The notes: generated from the sequence alone by a model not told the origin. A stretch of 64,000 bases of DNA from Psychroserpens jangbogonensis (GCF_000797465.1 NZ_JSWG01000015.1:419123-483122), one strand, 5' to 3'. Positions 27,616-37,923 are shown, counted from the stretch's first letter. Numbers and translations are program-made.

Positions 27616-28062
27616 ATGATTATAGATACATTAATTAAATTATTCAATAGAGACTTAAACGCCTTAAAAAAGGAAATTGAAATCTATAAAGAAGAAAAAA
27701 CCTTGTGGATAGTTCCTGAGGATATTTCAAATTCTGCAGGTAATCTATGTTTGCATCTCGTTGGAAATTTGAATCATTTTATTGGAGCAACTATGGGTGA
27801 TTCCGGATATGTAAGACAACGCGAGTTAGAGTTTTCTCTTAAAGATGTTCCTAGAGCAGAATTAATACAACAAGTGGAAGATACGATAGATGTTGTTTCT
27901 TCAGTTCTAGAAAAAATATCTGAAGATGATTTACAAAAAGAATATACACATCGTGTGTTTAAGGAACCTATGACTACCGAATATTTCTTAGTACACCTGA
28001 CTATGCACTTGGCGTATCATCTTGGACAAATAAATTATCACAGACGATTATTAGACAATTAA
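27616..28062 (+). CDS. DinB-like (DUF1572) four-helix protein
   Basis: 148 aa. The His pattern HLVGNLNHFIG near residue 48 and HLTMHLAYHLGQINYHRR near the C-terminus is that of DinB/YfiT-like metal-binding four-helix bundles, here of the DUF1572 type. Some relatives are thiol-dependent transferases (bacillithiol/mycothiol S-transferases), but most are unassigned. It is 40 bp after the ABC exporter and 3 bp before an acetyltransferase gene. This context fits a small detoxification cluster (inference). Confidence 0.8.
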   Translation: MIIDTLIKLFNRDLNALKKEIEIYKEEKTLWIVPEDISNSAGNLCLHLVGNLNHFIGATMGDSGYVRQRELEFSLKDVPRAELIQQVEDTIDVVSSVLEKISEDDLQKEYTHRVFKEPMTTEYFLVHLTMHLAYHLGQINYHRRLLDN

Positions 28063-28065
28063 TGT

Positions 28066-28593
28066 ATGACATTTGATCACTATAAAGTCAATCTCCTACA
28101 AGCGAATGAAAGCGAAGTGTTTTTCAATTTAATTGATAACAACAGACCGCGTTTAGAAGATTTCTTTGCAGGAACAGTTTCAAAAACATTAACCCTTGAT
28201 GCTACTGAGAAATACTGTGTTGAAATTCAACAACGCATCCAAAATATAAGCTATTTACCGTTCATGATTACAGATAATCATACCAATGCTTTTGTGGGAT
28301 TGGTAGATGTAAAGAACATAGATTTGAATGTACCAAAGGCAGAATTAGGTTCTTTTATCGATCTTAAATACGAAGGCAAAGGCATTGTGACTGAAGCTAC
28401 TAAATTAGTAGTTGATCATATTGTAGAACACTATAAATTCATCAAACTATTATGCCGAGCTAGTAGCAGGAATAAAGGCAGTATTGCTGTTATTCTAAAA
28501 AATGGATTTGAGTTGGAAGGCACGATTCGAAAAGATTATAGAACCACTAAGGGTGAAATCGTTGATTTAAATTATTATGGTCGTTTGTTTTAA
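28066..28593 (+). CDS. GNAT acetyltransferase, RimJ/RimL type
   Basis: 175 aa. The GNAT fold is indicated by FMITDNHTNAFVGLVDVKNID, the acetyl-CoA binding region DLKYEGKGIVTEATKLVV (R/Q-x-x-G-x-G/A variant) and the C-terminal RNKGSIAVILKNGFELEGTIRKDY typical of RimJ/RimL N-acetyltransferases. The substrate could be a protein N-terminus or a small molecule. The start lies 3 bp after the DinB-like stop, so the two are co-transcribed. Confidence 0.85.
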   Translation: MTFDHYKVNLLQANESEVFFNLIDNNRPRLEDFFAGTVSKTLTLDATEKYCVEIQQRIQNISYLPFMITDNHTNAFVGLVDVKNIDLNVPKAELGSFIDLKYEGKGIVTEATKLVVDHIVEHYKFIKLLCRASSRNKGSIAVILKNGFELEGTIRKDYRTTKGEIVDLNYYGRLF

Positions 28594-28596
28594 TAA

Positions 28597-28658
28597 CTAG
28601 ATGTTAAACCCTTCCTAATTCTATTTTTGAATTCGCTTTGATGCTTAACTTTATCTAG
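28597..28658 (+). promoter_or_regulatory. long-range inverted repeat between acetyltransferase and amidohydrolase
   Basis: CTAGATGTTAA (28597-28607) pairs with TTAAC-ttt-ATCTAG (28645-28658), an 11-bp stem with a 3-nt bulge, enclosing a -7-like TATTTTTG at 28622-28629. It may be a weak terminator-type structure or a regulatory fold. Confidence 0.3.
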
Positions 28659-28671
28659 TAAATCACAACTT

Positions 28672-29760
28672 ATGACATCTAAATTTTATATTCTATTAGC
28701 AGTATTAATAAGTGCTACGTTTTTATCCTTCGGACAAGACATATCTTTTGAAGATTATAATCCAACATCAACATTGGTGGTTCCTGGAAAAGTAATTAAA
28801 AAAGCTAAATTTCCTTTTATAGATGTGCATGGTCATCAATACCAAATGCCAACTCAAGATTTAGCACCTGTGGTAGCAGCTATGGATACTCTTAATATGG
28901 GAATCATGGTAAATCTAAGTGGTAGAACTGGAGACGATCTTATAAAATCTGTAGCCAATATTGACAAGAATTTCCCAAACCGCTTTGTGGTATTTTGTAA
29001 TATTAATTTTGATGGAGCAGGAGCAAAGGGATGGATAGAAAAGAAAGTAGCTCAATTGAAGGAAGATGTGAAAAATGGAGCTCGAGGATTAAAGGTCTAT
29101 AAAAGTTTGGGATTAAGAAATACAGATGTTGATGGTAAACGATTGGCAATTGATGATTCTAGATTAAATCCAATATGGAGAACGTGTGGAGAACTTGGAA
29201 TTCCAGTATTAATTCATGCAGCAGATCCAAAACTGTTTTGGGATGAGTTTGATGGTGATAATGAAAGATGGTTAGAACTAAAAACACATCCACGTCGTAA
29301 GCGTGATGCAAATAACCCTGCACCTTGGGAACAGATTATTCAGGAGCAGCATAATATGTTTAAGGCACATCCAAATACAACATTCATCAATGCACATATG
29401 GGTTGGTTTGCTAACGATCTAGGTAAGCTTGGCCAGCTGTTGGATGATATGCCTAACATGAATGTTGGCATAGGTGCTATTATTGCTGAATTAGGACGAC
29501 AGCCTCGTTTCGCAAAAGCATTCTTTATTAAGTATCAAGATCGTATTCTCTTTGGTAAAGACAGCTGGAAACCAAAGGAGTTCCCAACGTATTTTAGAGT
29601 TTTAGAAAGTGCAGATGAGTATTTTCCTTACCACAAAAAGTACCATGCTTTTTGGCCAATGTATGGTTTAGATTTACCTGACGATGTTCTTAAAAAAGTA
29701 TACTATAAAAATGCGTTACGTATCGTTCCTGGTTTAGATAAAAGTAAGTTTCCTAATTAA
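28672..29760 (+). CDS. secreted amidohydrolase-2 family metal-dependent hydrolase
   Basis: 362 aa with a signal peptide (LLAVLISATFLSFGQ). The TIM-barrel metal-site motifs of Amidohydro_2 (PF04909) are present: DVHGHQY (HxH), VLIHAAD, FINAHMGW and GKDSW. Relatives include decarboxylases such as ACMSD and many environmental hydrolases. Periplasmic location and substrate remain unknown. Its stop codon directly abuts the last base of the convergent carboxylase gene, leaving no room for a terminator. Confidence 0.82.
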   Translation: MTSKFYILLAVLISATFLSFGQDISFEDYNPTSTLVVPGKVIKKAKFPFIDVHGHQYQMPTQDLAPVVAAMDTLNMGIMVNLSGRTGDDLIKSVANIDKNFPNRFVVFCNINFDGAGAKGWIEKKVAQLKEDVKNGARGLKVYKSLGLRNTDVDGKRLAIDDSRLNPIWRTCGELGIPVLIHAADPKLFWDEFDGDNERWLELKTHPRRKRDANNPAPWEQIIQEQHNMFKAHPNTTFINAHMGWFANDLGKLGQLLDDMPNMNVGIGAIIAELGRQPRFAKAFFIKYQDRILFGKDSWKPKEFPTYFRVLESADEYFPYHKKYHAFWPMYGLDLPDDVLKKVYYKNALRIVPGLDKSKFPN

Positions 29761-31302
29761 CTACAACGGAATATTTCCGTGTTTACGATTAGGTCTGTTT
29801 ACTTCTTTGTTTTCTAACATTGAGAAGGCTTTAATAAGCTTTCTTCTTGTGTTCTTCGGAAGAATAACCTCGTCAATAAAGCCACGTTCAGACGCACTGT
29901 AAGGATTCGCAAACAATTCAGCATATTCAGCTTCTTTTTCTTTCCATTTAGCTTCAGGATCATCAGCAGAAACAATTTCACGTTTGAATATGATTTCGGC
30001 AGCACCTTTTGCTCCCATAACTGCAATCTCAGCATTGGGCCAAGCAAAATTCATGTCTGCTCCAATATGTTTAGAATTCATAACATCATAGGCTCCACCA
30101 TACGCTTTTCTGGTAATCACAGTTACTCTTGGCACTGTAGCTTCACTAAAAGCATAAAGTAGTTTCGCACCATGAACAATAATACCATTCCATTCTTGAT
30201 CTGTTCCTGGTAAAAATCCAGGAACATCTTCAAGTACTAACAACGGAATATTAAAGCAATCACAAAAACGCACAAAACGTGCTGCTTTTTTAGCGCTGTT
30301 AACATCTAATACTCCTGCTAAAAACATAGGCTGATTAGCTATAATTCCAATTGACTTTCCGCCTAAACGTGCAAAACCAACAATGATGTTTTCGGCATGA
30401 TCTTTATGAATTTCATAAAAAGAATCTTCGTCAATAATTCCTTCAATGACATTATGCATATCGTAAGGCTTATTTGGGTTTTCAGGAACAATTTCAGATA
30501 AACTACTTCTTATTTCTTCTTGAAATTCAAACTCTAAATCTTTTGGTGTTTCTTTATTACTTTGTGGTAAATAACTCAGTAACTTTTTGACATCCTCTAA
30601 ACATTCTATATCATTTGCTGATGTTTTATGTGCTACACCAGATTTTGTAGAATGCACGCTAGCACCACCTAATTCTTCACTTGTTACTTCTTCATTAGTA
30701 ACTGTTTTTACAACATTAGGTCCAGTCACAAACATATAACTTGTGTCTTGCACCATAATTGTAAAATCGGTTATTGCAGGAGAATAAACTGCACCACCAG
30801 CACAAGGTCCCATTATAGCAGAAATCTGAGGAATTACCCCAGAAGCTTGTACGTTTCGATAAAAAATATCGGCATAACCACCTAAAGAACGAACACCTTC
30901 CTGAATACGAGCTCCACCTGAATCATTCAATCCAATAATTGGTGCTCCTACATTAACGGCCATGTCCATGATTTTACAAATCTTTTCGGCATGTGTTTCA
31001 GATAATGAACCACCAAAAACCGTGAAGTCTTGAGCAAAAACATAAATCAATCGTCCGTTAACTGTTCCATAACCAGTTACTACACCATCACCATAAAACT
31101 TTTGGTTTTCCATACCAAAGTCTTTTGTTCTGTGTGTAACCAAAGCTCCAATTTCTTCAAAAGAACCTTCATCTAAAAGATATAACACGCGTTCTCTTGC
31201 TGTGAGTTTTTTCTTTTGATGTTGTTTATCAATTCGTGCTTGTCCGCCACCTAATTTGGATAGCTCTAGTTTTTCGTTAAGCATTTTTATCTTAGAATTC
31301 AT
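29761..31302 (-). CDS. pccB: acyl-CoA carboxylase carboxyltransferase subunit (propionyl-CoA carboxylase beta)
   Basis: 513 aa crotonase-fold carboxyltransferase with the CoA and biotin binding halves: [38 protein letters not shown], and in the C half [26 protein letters not shown] and [14 protein letters not shown]. The last motif is typical of propionyl-CoA carboxylases. It moves carboxyl from carboxybiotin to propionyl-CoA to give methylmalonyl-CoA. It is third in the operon after the biotin carrier and biotin carboxylase genes (6-bp gap). An internal start at Met7 is possible. Confidence 0.9.
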   Translation of the reverse strand: MNSKIKMLNEKLELSKLGGGQARIDKQHQKKKLTARERVLYLLDEGSFEEIGALVTHRTKDFGMENQKFYGDGVVTGYGTVNGRLIYVFAQDFTVFGGSLSETHAEKICKIMDMAVNVGAPIIGLNDSGGARIQEGVRSLGGYADIFYRNVQASGVIPQISAIMGPCAGGAVYSPAITDFTIMVQDTSYMFVTGPNVVKTVTNEEVTSEELGGASVHSTKSGVAHKTSANDIECLEDVKKLLSYLPQSNKETPKDLEFEFQEEIRSSLSEIVPENPNKPYDMHNVIEGIIDEDSFYEIHKDHAENIIVGFARLGGKSIGIIANQPMFLAGVLDVNSAKKAARFVRFCDCFNIPLLVLEDVPGFLPGTDQEWNGIIVHGAKLLYAFSEATVPRVTVITRKAYGGAYDVMNSKHIGADMNFAWPNAEIAVMGAKGAAEIIFKREIVSADDPEAKWKEKEAEYAELFANPYSASERGFIDEVILPKNTRRKLIKAFSMLENKEVNRPNRKHGNIPL

Positions 31303-31308
31303 AGTGTC

Positions 31309-32748
31309 TTAATTAGGTAATCGTAATAATTTTTGATCTTCTAAATAGCGTTTTAAGGCAATTTTAGCTGCTAATTCAGCTTCCTTACGATGTCGTTCTT
31401 CCAAAAGGCTAGGCGAGTAGTAGTTTTTCACAAAGTGAGTATCAAAGTTCCCACTTTTAAACGCATCATGTTCACAAACAAATCGTCCGAAAGGTAATGT
31501 TGTTTGCACACCTTTAATATGGTAATTATCAATCGCTTTTATCATTAGCTGTATCGCTTCAGAACGTGTCTTTCCGTAGGTAATCAATTTTGAAAGCATT
31601 GGATCATAATAAATTGGAATATCCATCCCTTCTTCAAAACCGTTATCGACTCGAATGTTTTCACCTTCCGGTAATTTGTAAACTTCAAGGTTTCCAACAC
31701 TAGGTAAGAAGTTATTCATTGGATCTTCGGCATATACACGAAGTTCTAAAGCGTGACCACTGATCTTCAAGTCTTCTTGTTTGATTTCTAAAGCTTCTCC
31801 TCGAGCTACTTTAATTTGGAGTTCCACTAAGTCCACACCTGTAATCCATTCGGAAACAGGATGCTCCACTTGTAATCGTGTATTCATCTCCAAGAAATAG
31901 AAATTATGATCAGCGTCCATTAAAAATTCAACTGTTCCTGCACCTAAATAATCACAAGAACGCGCTACATTAATAGCTGCTTGCCCCATTTCTTCTCGGA
32001 GTTCAGGTGTTAAAATAGCTGAAGGCGCTTCTTCAACAACCTTTTGATGTCGACGCTGGACAGAACACTCACGTTCAAAAAAGTGAATGATATTGCCATG
32101 GCTATCTGCCATAACTTGAATTTCAATATGACGAGGAGAACTCACATATTTTTCTACAAAAACAGAACCATCACCAAAAGCTGAAGTCGCTTCACTAATG
32201 GCACGTTTCATTTGTTCTTCTACATCTTTTTCTTTTTCTACAACACGCATCCCTTTTCCGCCACCACCAGCAGCAGCTTTAATCAAAATTGGAAAGCCAA
32301 TGTCTTTAGCTATTTCAACAGCTTCTTTAGGATCTGTAATAGCGTGATCAACACCAGGAACCATTGGAATGTTGTAATTCTTAACCGCATCTTTAGCAGC
32401 TAATTTATCTCCCATCATTTTGATGGCTTTAGAACGAGGTCCAATGAAAATGATATTATTGGCTTCACATAATTTCGCGAAACCTGCATTTTCACTTAAG
32501 AATCCGTAACCTGGATGAATACCATCCACGTCTAAAGATTTGGCAACTTCTATGATTTTATCACCTCTTAAATAGGATTGATTTGATGGAGCTGGACCTA
32601 TACATACGGCTTCGTCTGCGTATTTTACGTGAGGTGCATTTCTATCTGCCTCTGAAAATACAGCTACAGTTTTAATACCCATTTTTTTTGCTGTTCGCAT
32701 TACACGAATTGCAATTTCTCCACGATTGGCAACTAATATTTTTTTCAT
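31309..32748 (-). CDS. accC: biotin carboxylase subunit
   Basis: 479 aa ATP-grasp enzyme. N-terminal KILVANRGEIAIRVMRTAKKMG, glycine-rich ATP loop KAAAGGGGKGMRVV, then FVEKYVSSPRHIEIQVM, EMNTRLQVEHPVSEW with the catalytic Arg/Glu, and LRVYAEDP. It carboxylates the biotin of the carrier protein using ATP and bicarbonate. In this operon it serves the acyl-CoA carboxylase encoded by its neighbours, although sharing with fatty-acid synthesis is possible. Confidence 0.93.
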   Translation of the reverse strand: MKKILVANRGEIAIRVMRTAKKMGIKTVAVFSEADRNAPHVKYADEAVCIGPAPSNQSYLRGDKIIEVAKSLDVDGIHPGYGFLSENAGFAKLCEANNIIFIGPRSKAIKMMGDKLAAKDAVKNYNIPMVPGVDHAITDPKEAVEIAKDIGFPILIKAAAGGGGKGMRVVEKEKDVEEQMKRAISEATSAFGDGSVFVEKYVSSPRHIEIQVMADSHGNIIHFFERECSVQRRHQKVVEEAPSAILTPELREEMGQAAINVARSCDYLGAGTVEFLMDADHNFYFLEMNTRLQVEHPVSEWITGVDLVELQIKVARGEALEIKQEDLKISGHALELRVYAEDPMNNFLPSVGNLEVYKLPEGENIRVDNGFEEGMDIPIYYDPMLSKLITYGKTRSEAIQLMIKAIDNYHIKGVQTTLPFGRFVCEHDAFKSGNFDTHFVKNYYSPSLLEERHRKEAELAAKIALKRYLEDQKLLRLPN

Positions 32749-32805
32749 AAATATCTTTTTAGAAGATTATATATGTTTAGATAATTATAATTTTAAGTGT
32801 ATAGA

Positions 32806-33282
32806 TTATTCAAACTCGATTAAAAGCGAATTTTTATCTACTGTTTCAGCTTGTTTAACCTTAATAGATTTAATAATCCCTTCTCTAGGAGAGGTAATCA
32901 CGTTTTCCATTTTCATTGCTTCAAGAATTAAAAGCGCATCGTCTTCTTTGACTTCCTGACCTTCACTGACATTAATTTCGAGGATAAGACCAGGCATTGG
33001 TGCTTTAATATCATTTACTTGTTTGGTTGCGCCAACTTCAAATCCTAAATCAGCAATTAGTTGATCTAAATCATCATTTATATCAACGTCATACGTATTG
33101 TTATTGACTTTTACTGTATAGTGTTTTTTGTTGAAATCTGACTGTAATACTGAAGCTTTAGTTGAACTATTATTCTGTAAAACATGGAAGTGATTTGTTG
33201 TGGTTTCAATAGCGTCTAGTTTTTCTAAATCCTCTTTCGAAATGTCAAAACTGTGCGAATTGTTTACTTTTATTTTATACAT
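32806..33282 (-). CDS. biotin carboxyl carrier protein of the acyl-CoA carboxylase
   Basis: 158 aa from the ATG at 33282; an upstream in-frame ATG at 33327 adds 15 residues not expected in the family. The C-terminal biotinyl domain (residues 92-158) has APMPGL and the biotinylation motif EAMKME with target Lys124. The N-terminal 90 residues are a small beta domain that likely docks to the carboxylase. It is first in the three-gene operon carrier - biotin carboxylase - carboxyltransferase. Confidence 0.9.
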   Translation of the reverse strand: MYKIKVNNSHSFDISKEDLEKLDAIETTTNHFHVLQNNSSTKASVLQSDFNKKHYTVKVNNNTYDVDINDDLDQLIADLGFEVGATKQVNDIKAPMPGLILEINVSEGQEVKEDDALLILEAMKMENVITSPREGIIKSIKVKQAETVDKNSLLIEFE

Positions 33283-33365
33283 GAATTTGAAGTTTAAAAG
33301 ATATGATAAAGTTAAGATTATAACCACTCCTAAAATATGAAAAATATCATATTCTAATACTATTT

Positions 33366-34043
33366 TTATAAAGATTTAAATTGAGAACCCTCTTGATGTT
33401 TCTTGATGGCTTTTCGAGATAATACGATACCAATAATTAGTGAAATAAATGCACCAATCCAGATGCCTGGAATGAAATCAATAAACAAAAAGAAGTCGTA
33501 AGCACCGTGAAATAATACAGCTAAAGCAAGTCCGTAAAAATTTAATTTAATTCTACTTTTAGAAAACTTAGCCTTTCCCATAAAATAACCCATTAAAATC
33601 CCAAAAGTTGCATGAGCAGGAACTGCAGTAAAAGCTCTTAATACAGCAACTTCAGCTCCACCTTCTAATACGTAGAATACATTTTCTGTAGCAGCAAAAC
33701 CCATAGAGACCATAACAGCATACATTATTCCATCAAAAGGTTCATTAAATTCAAATTTCGGTTGTGCAAAATAACGTACAATAACATACTTGCTGAATTC
33801 TTCTACTAAAGCCACTACAAAAAAGGCTTTGATAAATTGTTGCAGAATGCTAGACTCATCTTTTAAGGGTAAAATAATATCGAAACCTAGATAGAGAATT
33901 GTGGTTATGATTATACTAACAATAGCGCCAAAAACAAAACTTATAAGGAGTAGACCTTTTGGTTCTTTTTCATATTTATCCTTACAATAGATATAGATAA
34001 TTATGATCAGAATTGGAGCAACTGCTAGTAATACATTATTCAT
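33366..34043 (-). CDS. PrsW-like intramembrane metalloprotease
   Basis: 225 aa, about seven helices. The PrsW/CAAX-type motif EEFSK is at residues 81-85 (EExxK). It is followed by FDGIMYAVMVSMGFAATEN and conserved His residues in HATFGILMGYFMG and HGAYDFFLF, which complete the metal site. PrsW cleaves an anti-sigma factor in Bacillus; the substrate here is unknown. It is the last of four closely spaced minus-strand genes. Confidence 0.85.
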   Translation of the reverse strand: MNNVLLAVAPILIIIIYIYCKDKYEKEPKGLLLISFVFGAIVSIIITTILYLGFDIILPLKDESSILQQFIKAFFVVALVEEFSKYVIVRYFAQPKFEFNEPFDGIMYAVMVSMGFAATENVFYVLEGGAEVAVLRAFTAVPAHATFGILMGYFMGKAKFSKSRIKLNFYGLALAVLFHGAYDFFLFIDFIPGIWIGAFISLIIGIVLSRKAIKKHQEGSQFKSL

Positions 34044-34062
34044 TCATGAAAATTAGTGAAAA

Positions 34063-34617
34063 TTATTGAGTCAATTTGGCTTTTATTGCTTCAACTACAA
34101 ATTCATAGTACTTGCGATTACTAGGAACAAAGTGATTGTTAATTTCGCTGTTAGCTAAAAGGGTTTTAAATTCTGAAATACTTACAAATTTTAAAGCTTC
34201 TACTTCCTCTTTCTGAGGAGTCAAGTCTTCTATTTTTACAGCAATTTCAGCAATAAACGTATTATGGAATTCATTATCTATTATTCCATTAAGATAGGTT
34301 TGAAGACATTCAAATACGCCAATTTTATTTAGTTGGTCTTCGGAAAGGAGGATTCCAATTTCTTCTTTTGCTTCTCTTACAGCAGCTTGTTCAATCGATT
34401 CTCCAGCATCAATATGTCCTGCTACAGAAACATCCCATAATAATGGGCAAATAGTTTTTGAAGCTGCTCGTTGTTGGAGTAGAATATGACCTTCTGAAGT
34501 AAACAACCAAACATGAGCAGTATTGTGCAAATGACCTTTAGTATGAATCTCAGATTTTGGAACGGAAACTCCTGTAGGTATTCCGTTTTGATCTACGATA
34601 TCAATATATTCTTCCAA
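34063..34617 (-). CDS. Nudix hydrolase, IPP-isomerase-like subgroup
   Basis: 184 aa. A complete Nudix box GX5EX7REUXEEXGU is present at residues 67-89 (GHIDAGE...REAKEEIG). The N-terminal IDIVDQNGIPTGVSVPKSEIH and HNTAHVWLF sequences are those of the YfcD/IPP-isomerase-like Nudix group. The catalytic Cys/Glu set of true isomerases is not evident, so pyrophosphohydrolase activity on a nucleotide-like substrate is more likely. It is 9 bp from the PLP enzyme gene upstream and 19 bp from prsW downstream. Confidence 0.85.
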   Translation of the reverse strand: MEEYIDIVDQNGIPTGVSVPKSEIHTKGHLHNTAHVWLFTSEGHILLQQRAASKTICPLLWDVSVAGHIDAGESIEQAAVREAKEEIGILLSEDQLNKIGVFECLQTYLNGIIDNEFHNTFIAEIAVKIEDLTPQKEEVEALKFVSISEFKTLLANSEINNHFVPSNRKYYEFVVEAIKAKLTQ

Positions 34618-34626
34618 AATGATAGT

Positions 34627-35763
34627 TTAAAGTACCGATTTTATGCAATTCACTAAAGTGTCAAAATCCTTTTTTGTGTTATATAAATGACATGAAACTC
34701 GAATGTATTCTCCTCTAAAAGACACAAAAATATTTTGATCAAGCAAATTAGCTTTCAGTTTTATAATATCTAATCCTTCAGGTAGTTTCACACCAAATAA
34801 ATGATGAGTCCTATAATTATGGTCTTCAATTATACAGCCTAATTCGGAAAGTTCCTTAGAAGCTTCAAATGAAATTGATTTGCAATAGTCTTGTATAGCC
34901 TTTGGTGTCCATTTTATAACCTGTTTTAAAGCTTCAATTTGCATTTGCACATAAATGAAATTCCCGCTTTCTCCAACTGTGTAACGATTTGCTAATGGTT
35001 TGTATTTTGGTTGGTAATTGGTTAAGCTAGCAAAATTCTCACTATCCAACCTATTTGACCAATTCTCTTCAATAGGTTCTCCGTTATCAAAATATTCTCC
35101 AAAATAAGCATAAGCGGAACCATAAGGACCAAACAACCATTTATATCCAGCGCATATTAATGCATCTGGTTGAATGTCTTTAACCGAAAAAGGTAAAGAT
35201 CCAATACTTTGACTTCCATCGATAATTAATAAGGCGTTAAGTTGTTTAGTCTTCTTTCTAATGGCTTTTAAATCAAATAAGCTTCCATTAGACCAATGTA
35301 TATTTCCCATAGCAACAATAGCAGTTTTATCTGTTATTGCTTCTAAAATAGTAGTATCCCATCGTTCGCCTTTTACTGGACAAACCGTTTTAATAATGGC
35401 ATTATATGTATTTGCTAATTTTTTCCACGAATAGTAATTACTAGGAAACTGCTCATCAATTACTAAAATCTCGTCACCTTTATTTAAAGTAATATTGTTT
35501 GCAACTGTAGCCATTCCATAGGAAACCGATGGAATGGTTGCAATTCTATTGTAATCTTCAACATCAATTAATTCAGCAAACAGTTTTTTGAGCTCTACAA
35601 CAGGTTCAAAATAATCTGAACCAAGTATTGTGTATGGTCTGGATTTTTGCTTTAAACCTCTTAATCCTGCTTCATAAATAGCTTTGAAAGCTGGTGATTG
35701 TGATGCAATGTTTAAATAGGTGATATCATCTGGAATATCAAAAAGATGTTTTTGATTTTGCAT
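34627..35763 (-). CDS. class V aminotransferase / cysteine desulfurase-like PLP enzyme
   Basis: 378 aa fold-type I PLP enzyme. Schiff-base Lys208 lies in CAGYKWLFGPYG, cofactor-ring Asp182 in IDGSQSIG, and a stacking His156 in NIHWSNG. The C-terminal half has VGESGNFIYVQMQIEAL. The family spans isopenicillin epimerase-like enzymes and kynureninase/desulfurase relatives. No catalytic cysteine loop typical of NifS/SufS is apparent, so an aminotransferase or epimerase role is more likely. The substrate is unknown. Confidence 0.8.
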   Translation of the reverse strand: MQNQKHLFDIPDDITYLNIASQSPAFKAIYEAGLRGLKQKSRPYTILGSDYFEPVVELKKLFAELIDVEDYNRIATIPSVSYGMATVANNITLNKGDEILVIDEQFPSNYYSWKKLANTYNAIIKTVCPVKGERWDTTILEAITDKTAIVAMGNIHWSNGSLFDLKAIRKKTKQLNALLIIDGSQSIGSLPFSVKDIQPDALICAGYKWLFGPYGSAYAYFGEYFDNGEPIEENWSNRLDSENFASLTNYQPKYKPLANRYTVGESGNFIYVQMQIEALKQVIKWTPKAIQDYCKSISFEASKELSELGCIIEDHNYRTHHLFGVKLPEGLDIIKLKANLLDQNIFVSFRGEYIRVSCHLYNTKKDFDTLVNCIKSVL

Positions 35764-35775
35764 GTTCAGTTTTTG

Positions 35776-36864
35776 CTACTCAAAATAAGAAAACGTTTCG
35801 CCATCTTTTATATTGAGCAATGTTTCATAAATCATTTTGATCACGTTTTCTACATCATCACGATGAACCATTTCTACAGTAGTATGCATATAACGTAACG
35901 GCAATGATATTAATGCAGATGCAACACCTCCATTACTGTAGGCAAAGGCATCTGTATCTGTACCAGTTGCTCTCGATAAGGCAGAACGTTGAAAAGGAAT
36001 CTTTTTCGACTCAGCTGTATCTGTTATCAAATCACGTAATTTTTGTTGTACTGCTGGAGCATAAGCTATAACAGGACCTTTACCCATTTCTAAATGACCT
36101 TCTTTTTTCTTATCGATCATTGGAGTAGTAGTATCATGAGTCACATCTGTTACAATCGCAACATTAGGTTTGATTGTTTCCGTTATCATTTGTGCGCCAC
36201 GTAATCCAATTTCTTCTTGAACTGAATTTGTTACATATAATCCAAAAGGAAGTTTCTTTTTGTTTTCTTTCAGTAATCGTGCTACTTCAGCAATCATAAA
36301 TCCACCCATTCTGTTGTCTAATGCACGACATACAAATTTGTTTTTATTAAGAATATGGAATTCATCTGGATATGTAATCACACAACCAACATGTACGCCA
36401 AGTTTTTCTACTTCTTCTTTTGTTGTGCAGCCACAATCGATAAATATGTTCTCTGGTTTAGGCGCTTCTTCTTTTGCTCTATTTCTAGTATGAATTGCTG
36501 GCCATCCAAAAACACCTTTTACAATCCCATTTTTAGTATGGATATTTACAATTTTACTTGGTGCTATTTGATGGTCACTTCCACCATTTCTAATCACATA
36601 GATTAATCCATTATCTGAAATATAATTCACATACCATGAAATTTCGTCTGCATGCCCTTCAATAACAACCTTGTATTTTGCCTTAGGGTTAATAACACCA
36701 ACTGCAGTTCCGTAGGTATCAGTTATGAATTCATCTACATAAGGTTTTAAGTAGTCCATCCAAATTTTTTGCCCTTCCCACTCATATCCTGTTGGAGCAG
36801 CATTGTTTAAATATTTTTCAAGAAAGTCAATTGATTTTTTGTTGAGTATGCTTTTTGAAGCCAT
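35776..36864 (-). CDS. M42 family metallo-aminopeptidase (FrvX-like)
   Basis: About 362 aa from the ATG at 36864, which fits the family; an upstream in-frame ATG at 36966 would add 34 unmatched residues. Two-metal ligands are visible in EGHADEISW, ALDNRMGG, VQEEIGLRGA (with the catalytic Glu pair), VTDVTHDT and YMHTTVEMVH. These dodecameric cytosolic enzymes trim short peptides or act as glucanases. It heads the four-gene minus-strand cluster with the PLP enzyme (12 bp away). Confidence 0.9.
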   Translation of the reverse strand: MASKSILNKKSIDFLEKYLNNAAPTGYEWEGQKIWMDYLKPYVDEFITDTYGTAVGVINPKAKYKVVIEGHADEISWYVNYISDNGLIYVIRNGGSDHQIAPSKIVNIHTKNGIVKGVFGWPAIHTRNRAKEEAPKPENIFIDCGCTTKEEVEKLGVHVGCVITYPDEFHILNKNKFVCRALDNRMGGFMIAEVARLLKENKKKLPFGLYVTNSVQEEIGLRGAQMITETIKPNVAIVTDVTHDTTTPMIDKKKEGHLEMGKGPVIAYAPAVQQKLRDLITDTAESKKIPFQRSALSRATGTDTDAFAYSNGGVASALISLPLRYMHTTVEMVHRDDVENVIKMIYETLLNIKDGETFSYFE

Positions 36865-37004
36865 GTAAGTTTGTTTTATTTGTATGTCTGTAAAAATAAA
36901 AGGATTTATTTGGTTTTTAATAGCTAAGGAAATTTTTTTGTAACAAAATGAAGTATTTTTATACAAATTACCAACAATAACTAAATCATCTAAAATTTAA
37001 TATA

Positions 37005-37892
37005 ATGAAGCTAGTCATTAAAGATTTAACTAAAACATACAAAAACGGCGTTAAGGCTATTGATAATCTTAATCTTGAAATTGGAACAGGAATGTTTGGA
37101 CTCCTCGGACCAAATGGAGCAGGAAAATCGTCTTTAATGCGTACCATAGCGACTTTGCAAAGCCCTGACTCTGGTTCTATTATGTTTGGTGATATTAATG
37201 TGCTTGAAGACAATATGTCTTTACGAAAAATTTTAGGTTACTTACCACAAGCGTTTGGCGTATATCCAAAAATGTCTGCTGAAGCTTTGTTAGACTATTT
37301 TGCTACACTAAAAGGTGTAAGTTCAAAATCTGACAGACAAGCTTTGGTAAAAGAAGTTTTAGAAATCACAAATTTATACGATGTAAGAAAGAAATATGTG
37401 GCTGGATATTCTGGAGGAATGAAACAACGTTTCGGAATTGCCCAATTGCTTTTAAATAATCCAAAATTAATTATTGTAGATGAACCAACTGCTGGTCTAG
37501 ATCCAGCTGAACGTCATCGGTTTTTAAATGTTTTAAGAGAAGTAGGTACCAATTGTACGGTTATTTTTTCGACACATATTGTTGAAGATGTAAAAGAATT
37601 GTGTAATGAAATGGCGATTTTAAATGGTGGGCGAATTTTAAAACAAATAACTCCAATTGCAGCTACTGAAGAGATAAAAGGACAAATTTGGACGAAAATA
37701 GTAGAACGAGATGATTTAGAAGCTATGGAAAGTTCATTCAATATTTTATCTTCAAACTATAACCAAGACAATACTTTAAATATTAGAGTACATGCCTTAG
37801 AAAAGCCTGCTGACGATTTTAGGTTAGCAGAACCACAATTAGACGATGTGTATTTTATTGCTTTAAAGCAAGACGAATCTATACTTGCTTAA
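37005..37892 (+). CDS. ABC transporter ATP-binding protein
   Basis: 295 aa. Walker A GPNGAGKSS, Q-loop LPQAFGVYP, signature YSGGMKQR, Walker B LIIVDEPTAGLD, and switch His in FSTHIVEDV. It has the CcmA/NatA-like architecture with an extra C-terminal ~80 residues. It is 31 bp upstream of the giant permease-peptidase gene and is surely its partner. Confidence 0.92.
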   Translation: MKLVIKDLTKTYKNGVKAIDNLNLEIGTGMFGLLGPNGAGKSSLMRTIATLQSPDSGSIMFGDINVLEDNMSLRKILGYLPQAFGVYPKMSAEALLDYFATLKGVSSKSDRQALVKEVLEITNLYDVRKKYVAGYSGGMKQRFGIAQLLLNNPKLIIVDEPTAGLDPAERHRFLNVLREVGTNCTVIFSTHIVEDVKELCNEMAILNGGRILKQITPIAATEEIKGQIWTKIVERDDLEAMESSFNILSSNYNQDNTLNIRVHALEKPADDFRLAEPQLDDVYFIALKQDESILA

Positions 37893-37923
37893 TAGGCTTT
37901 AATTAATCTCTAAGACACAAAAC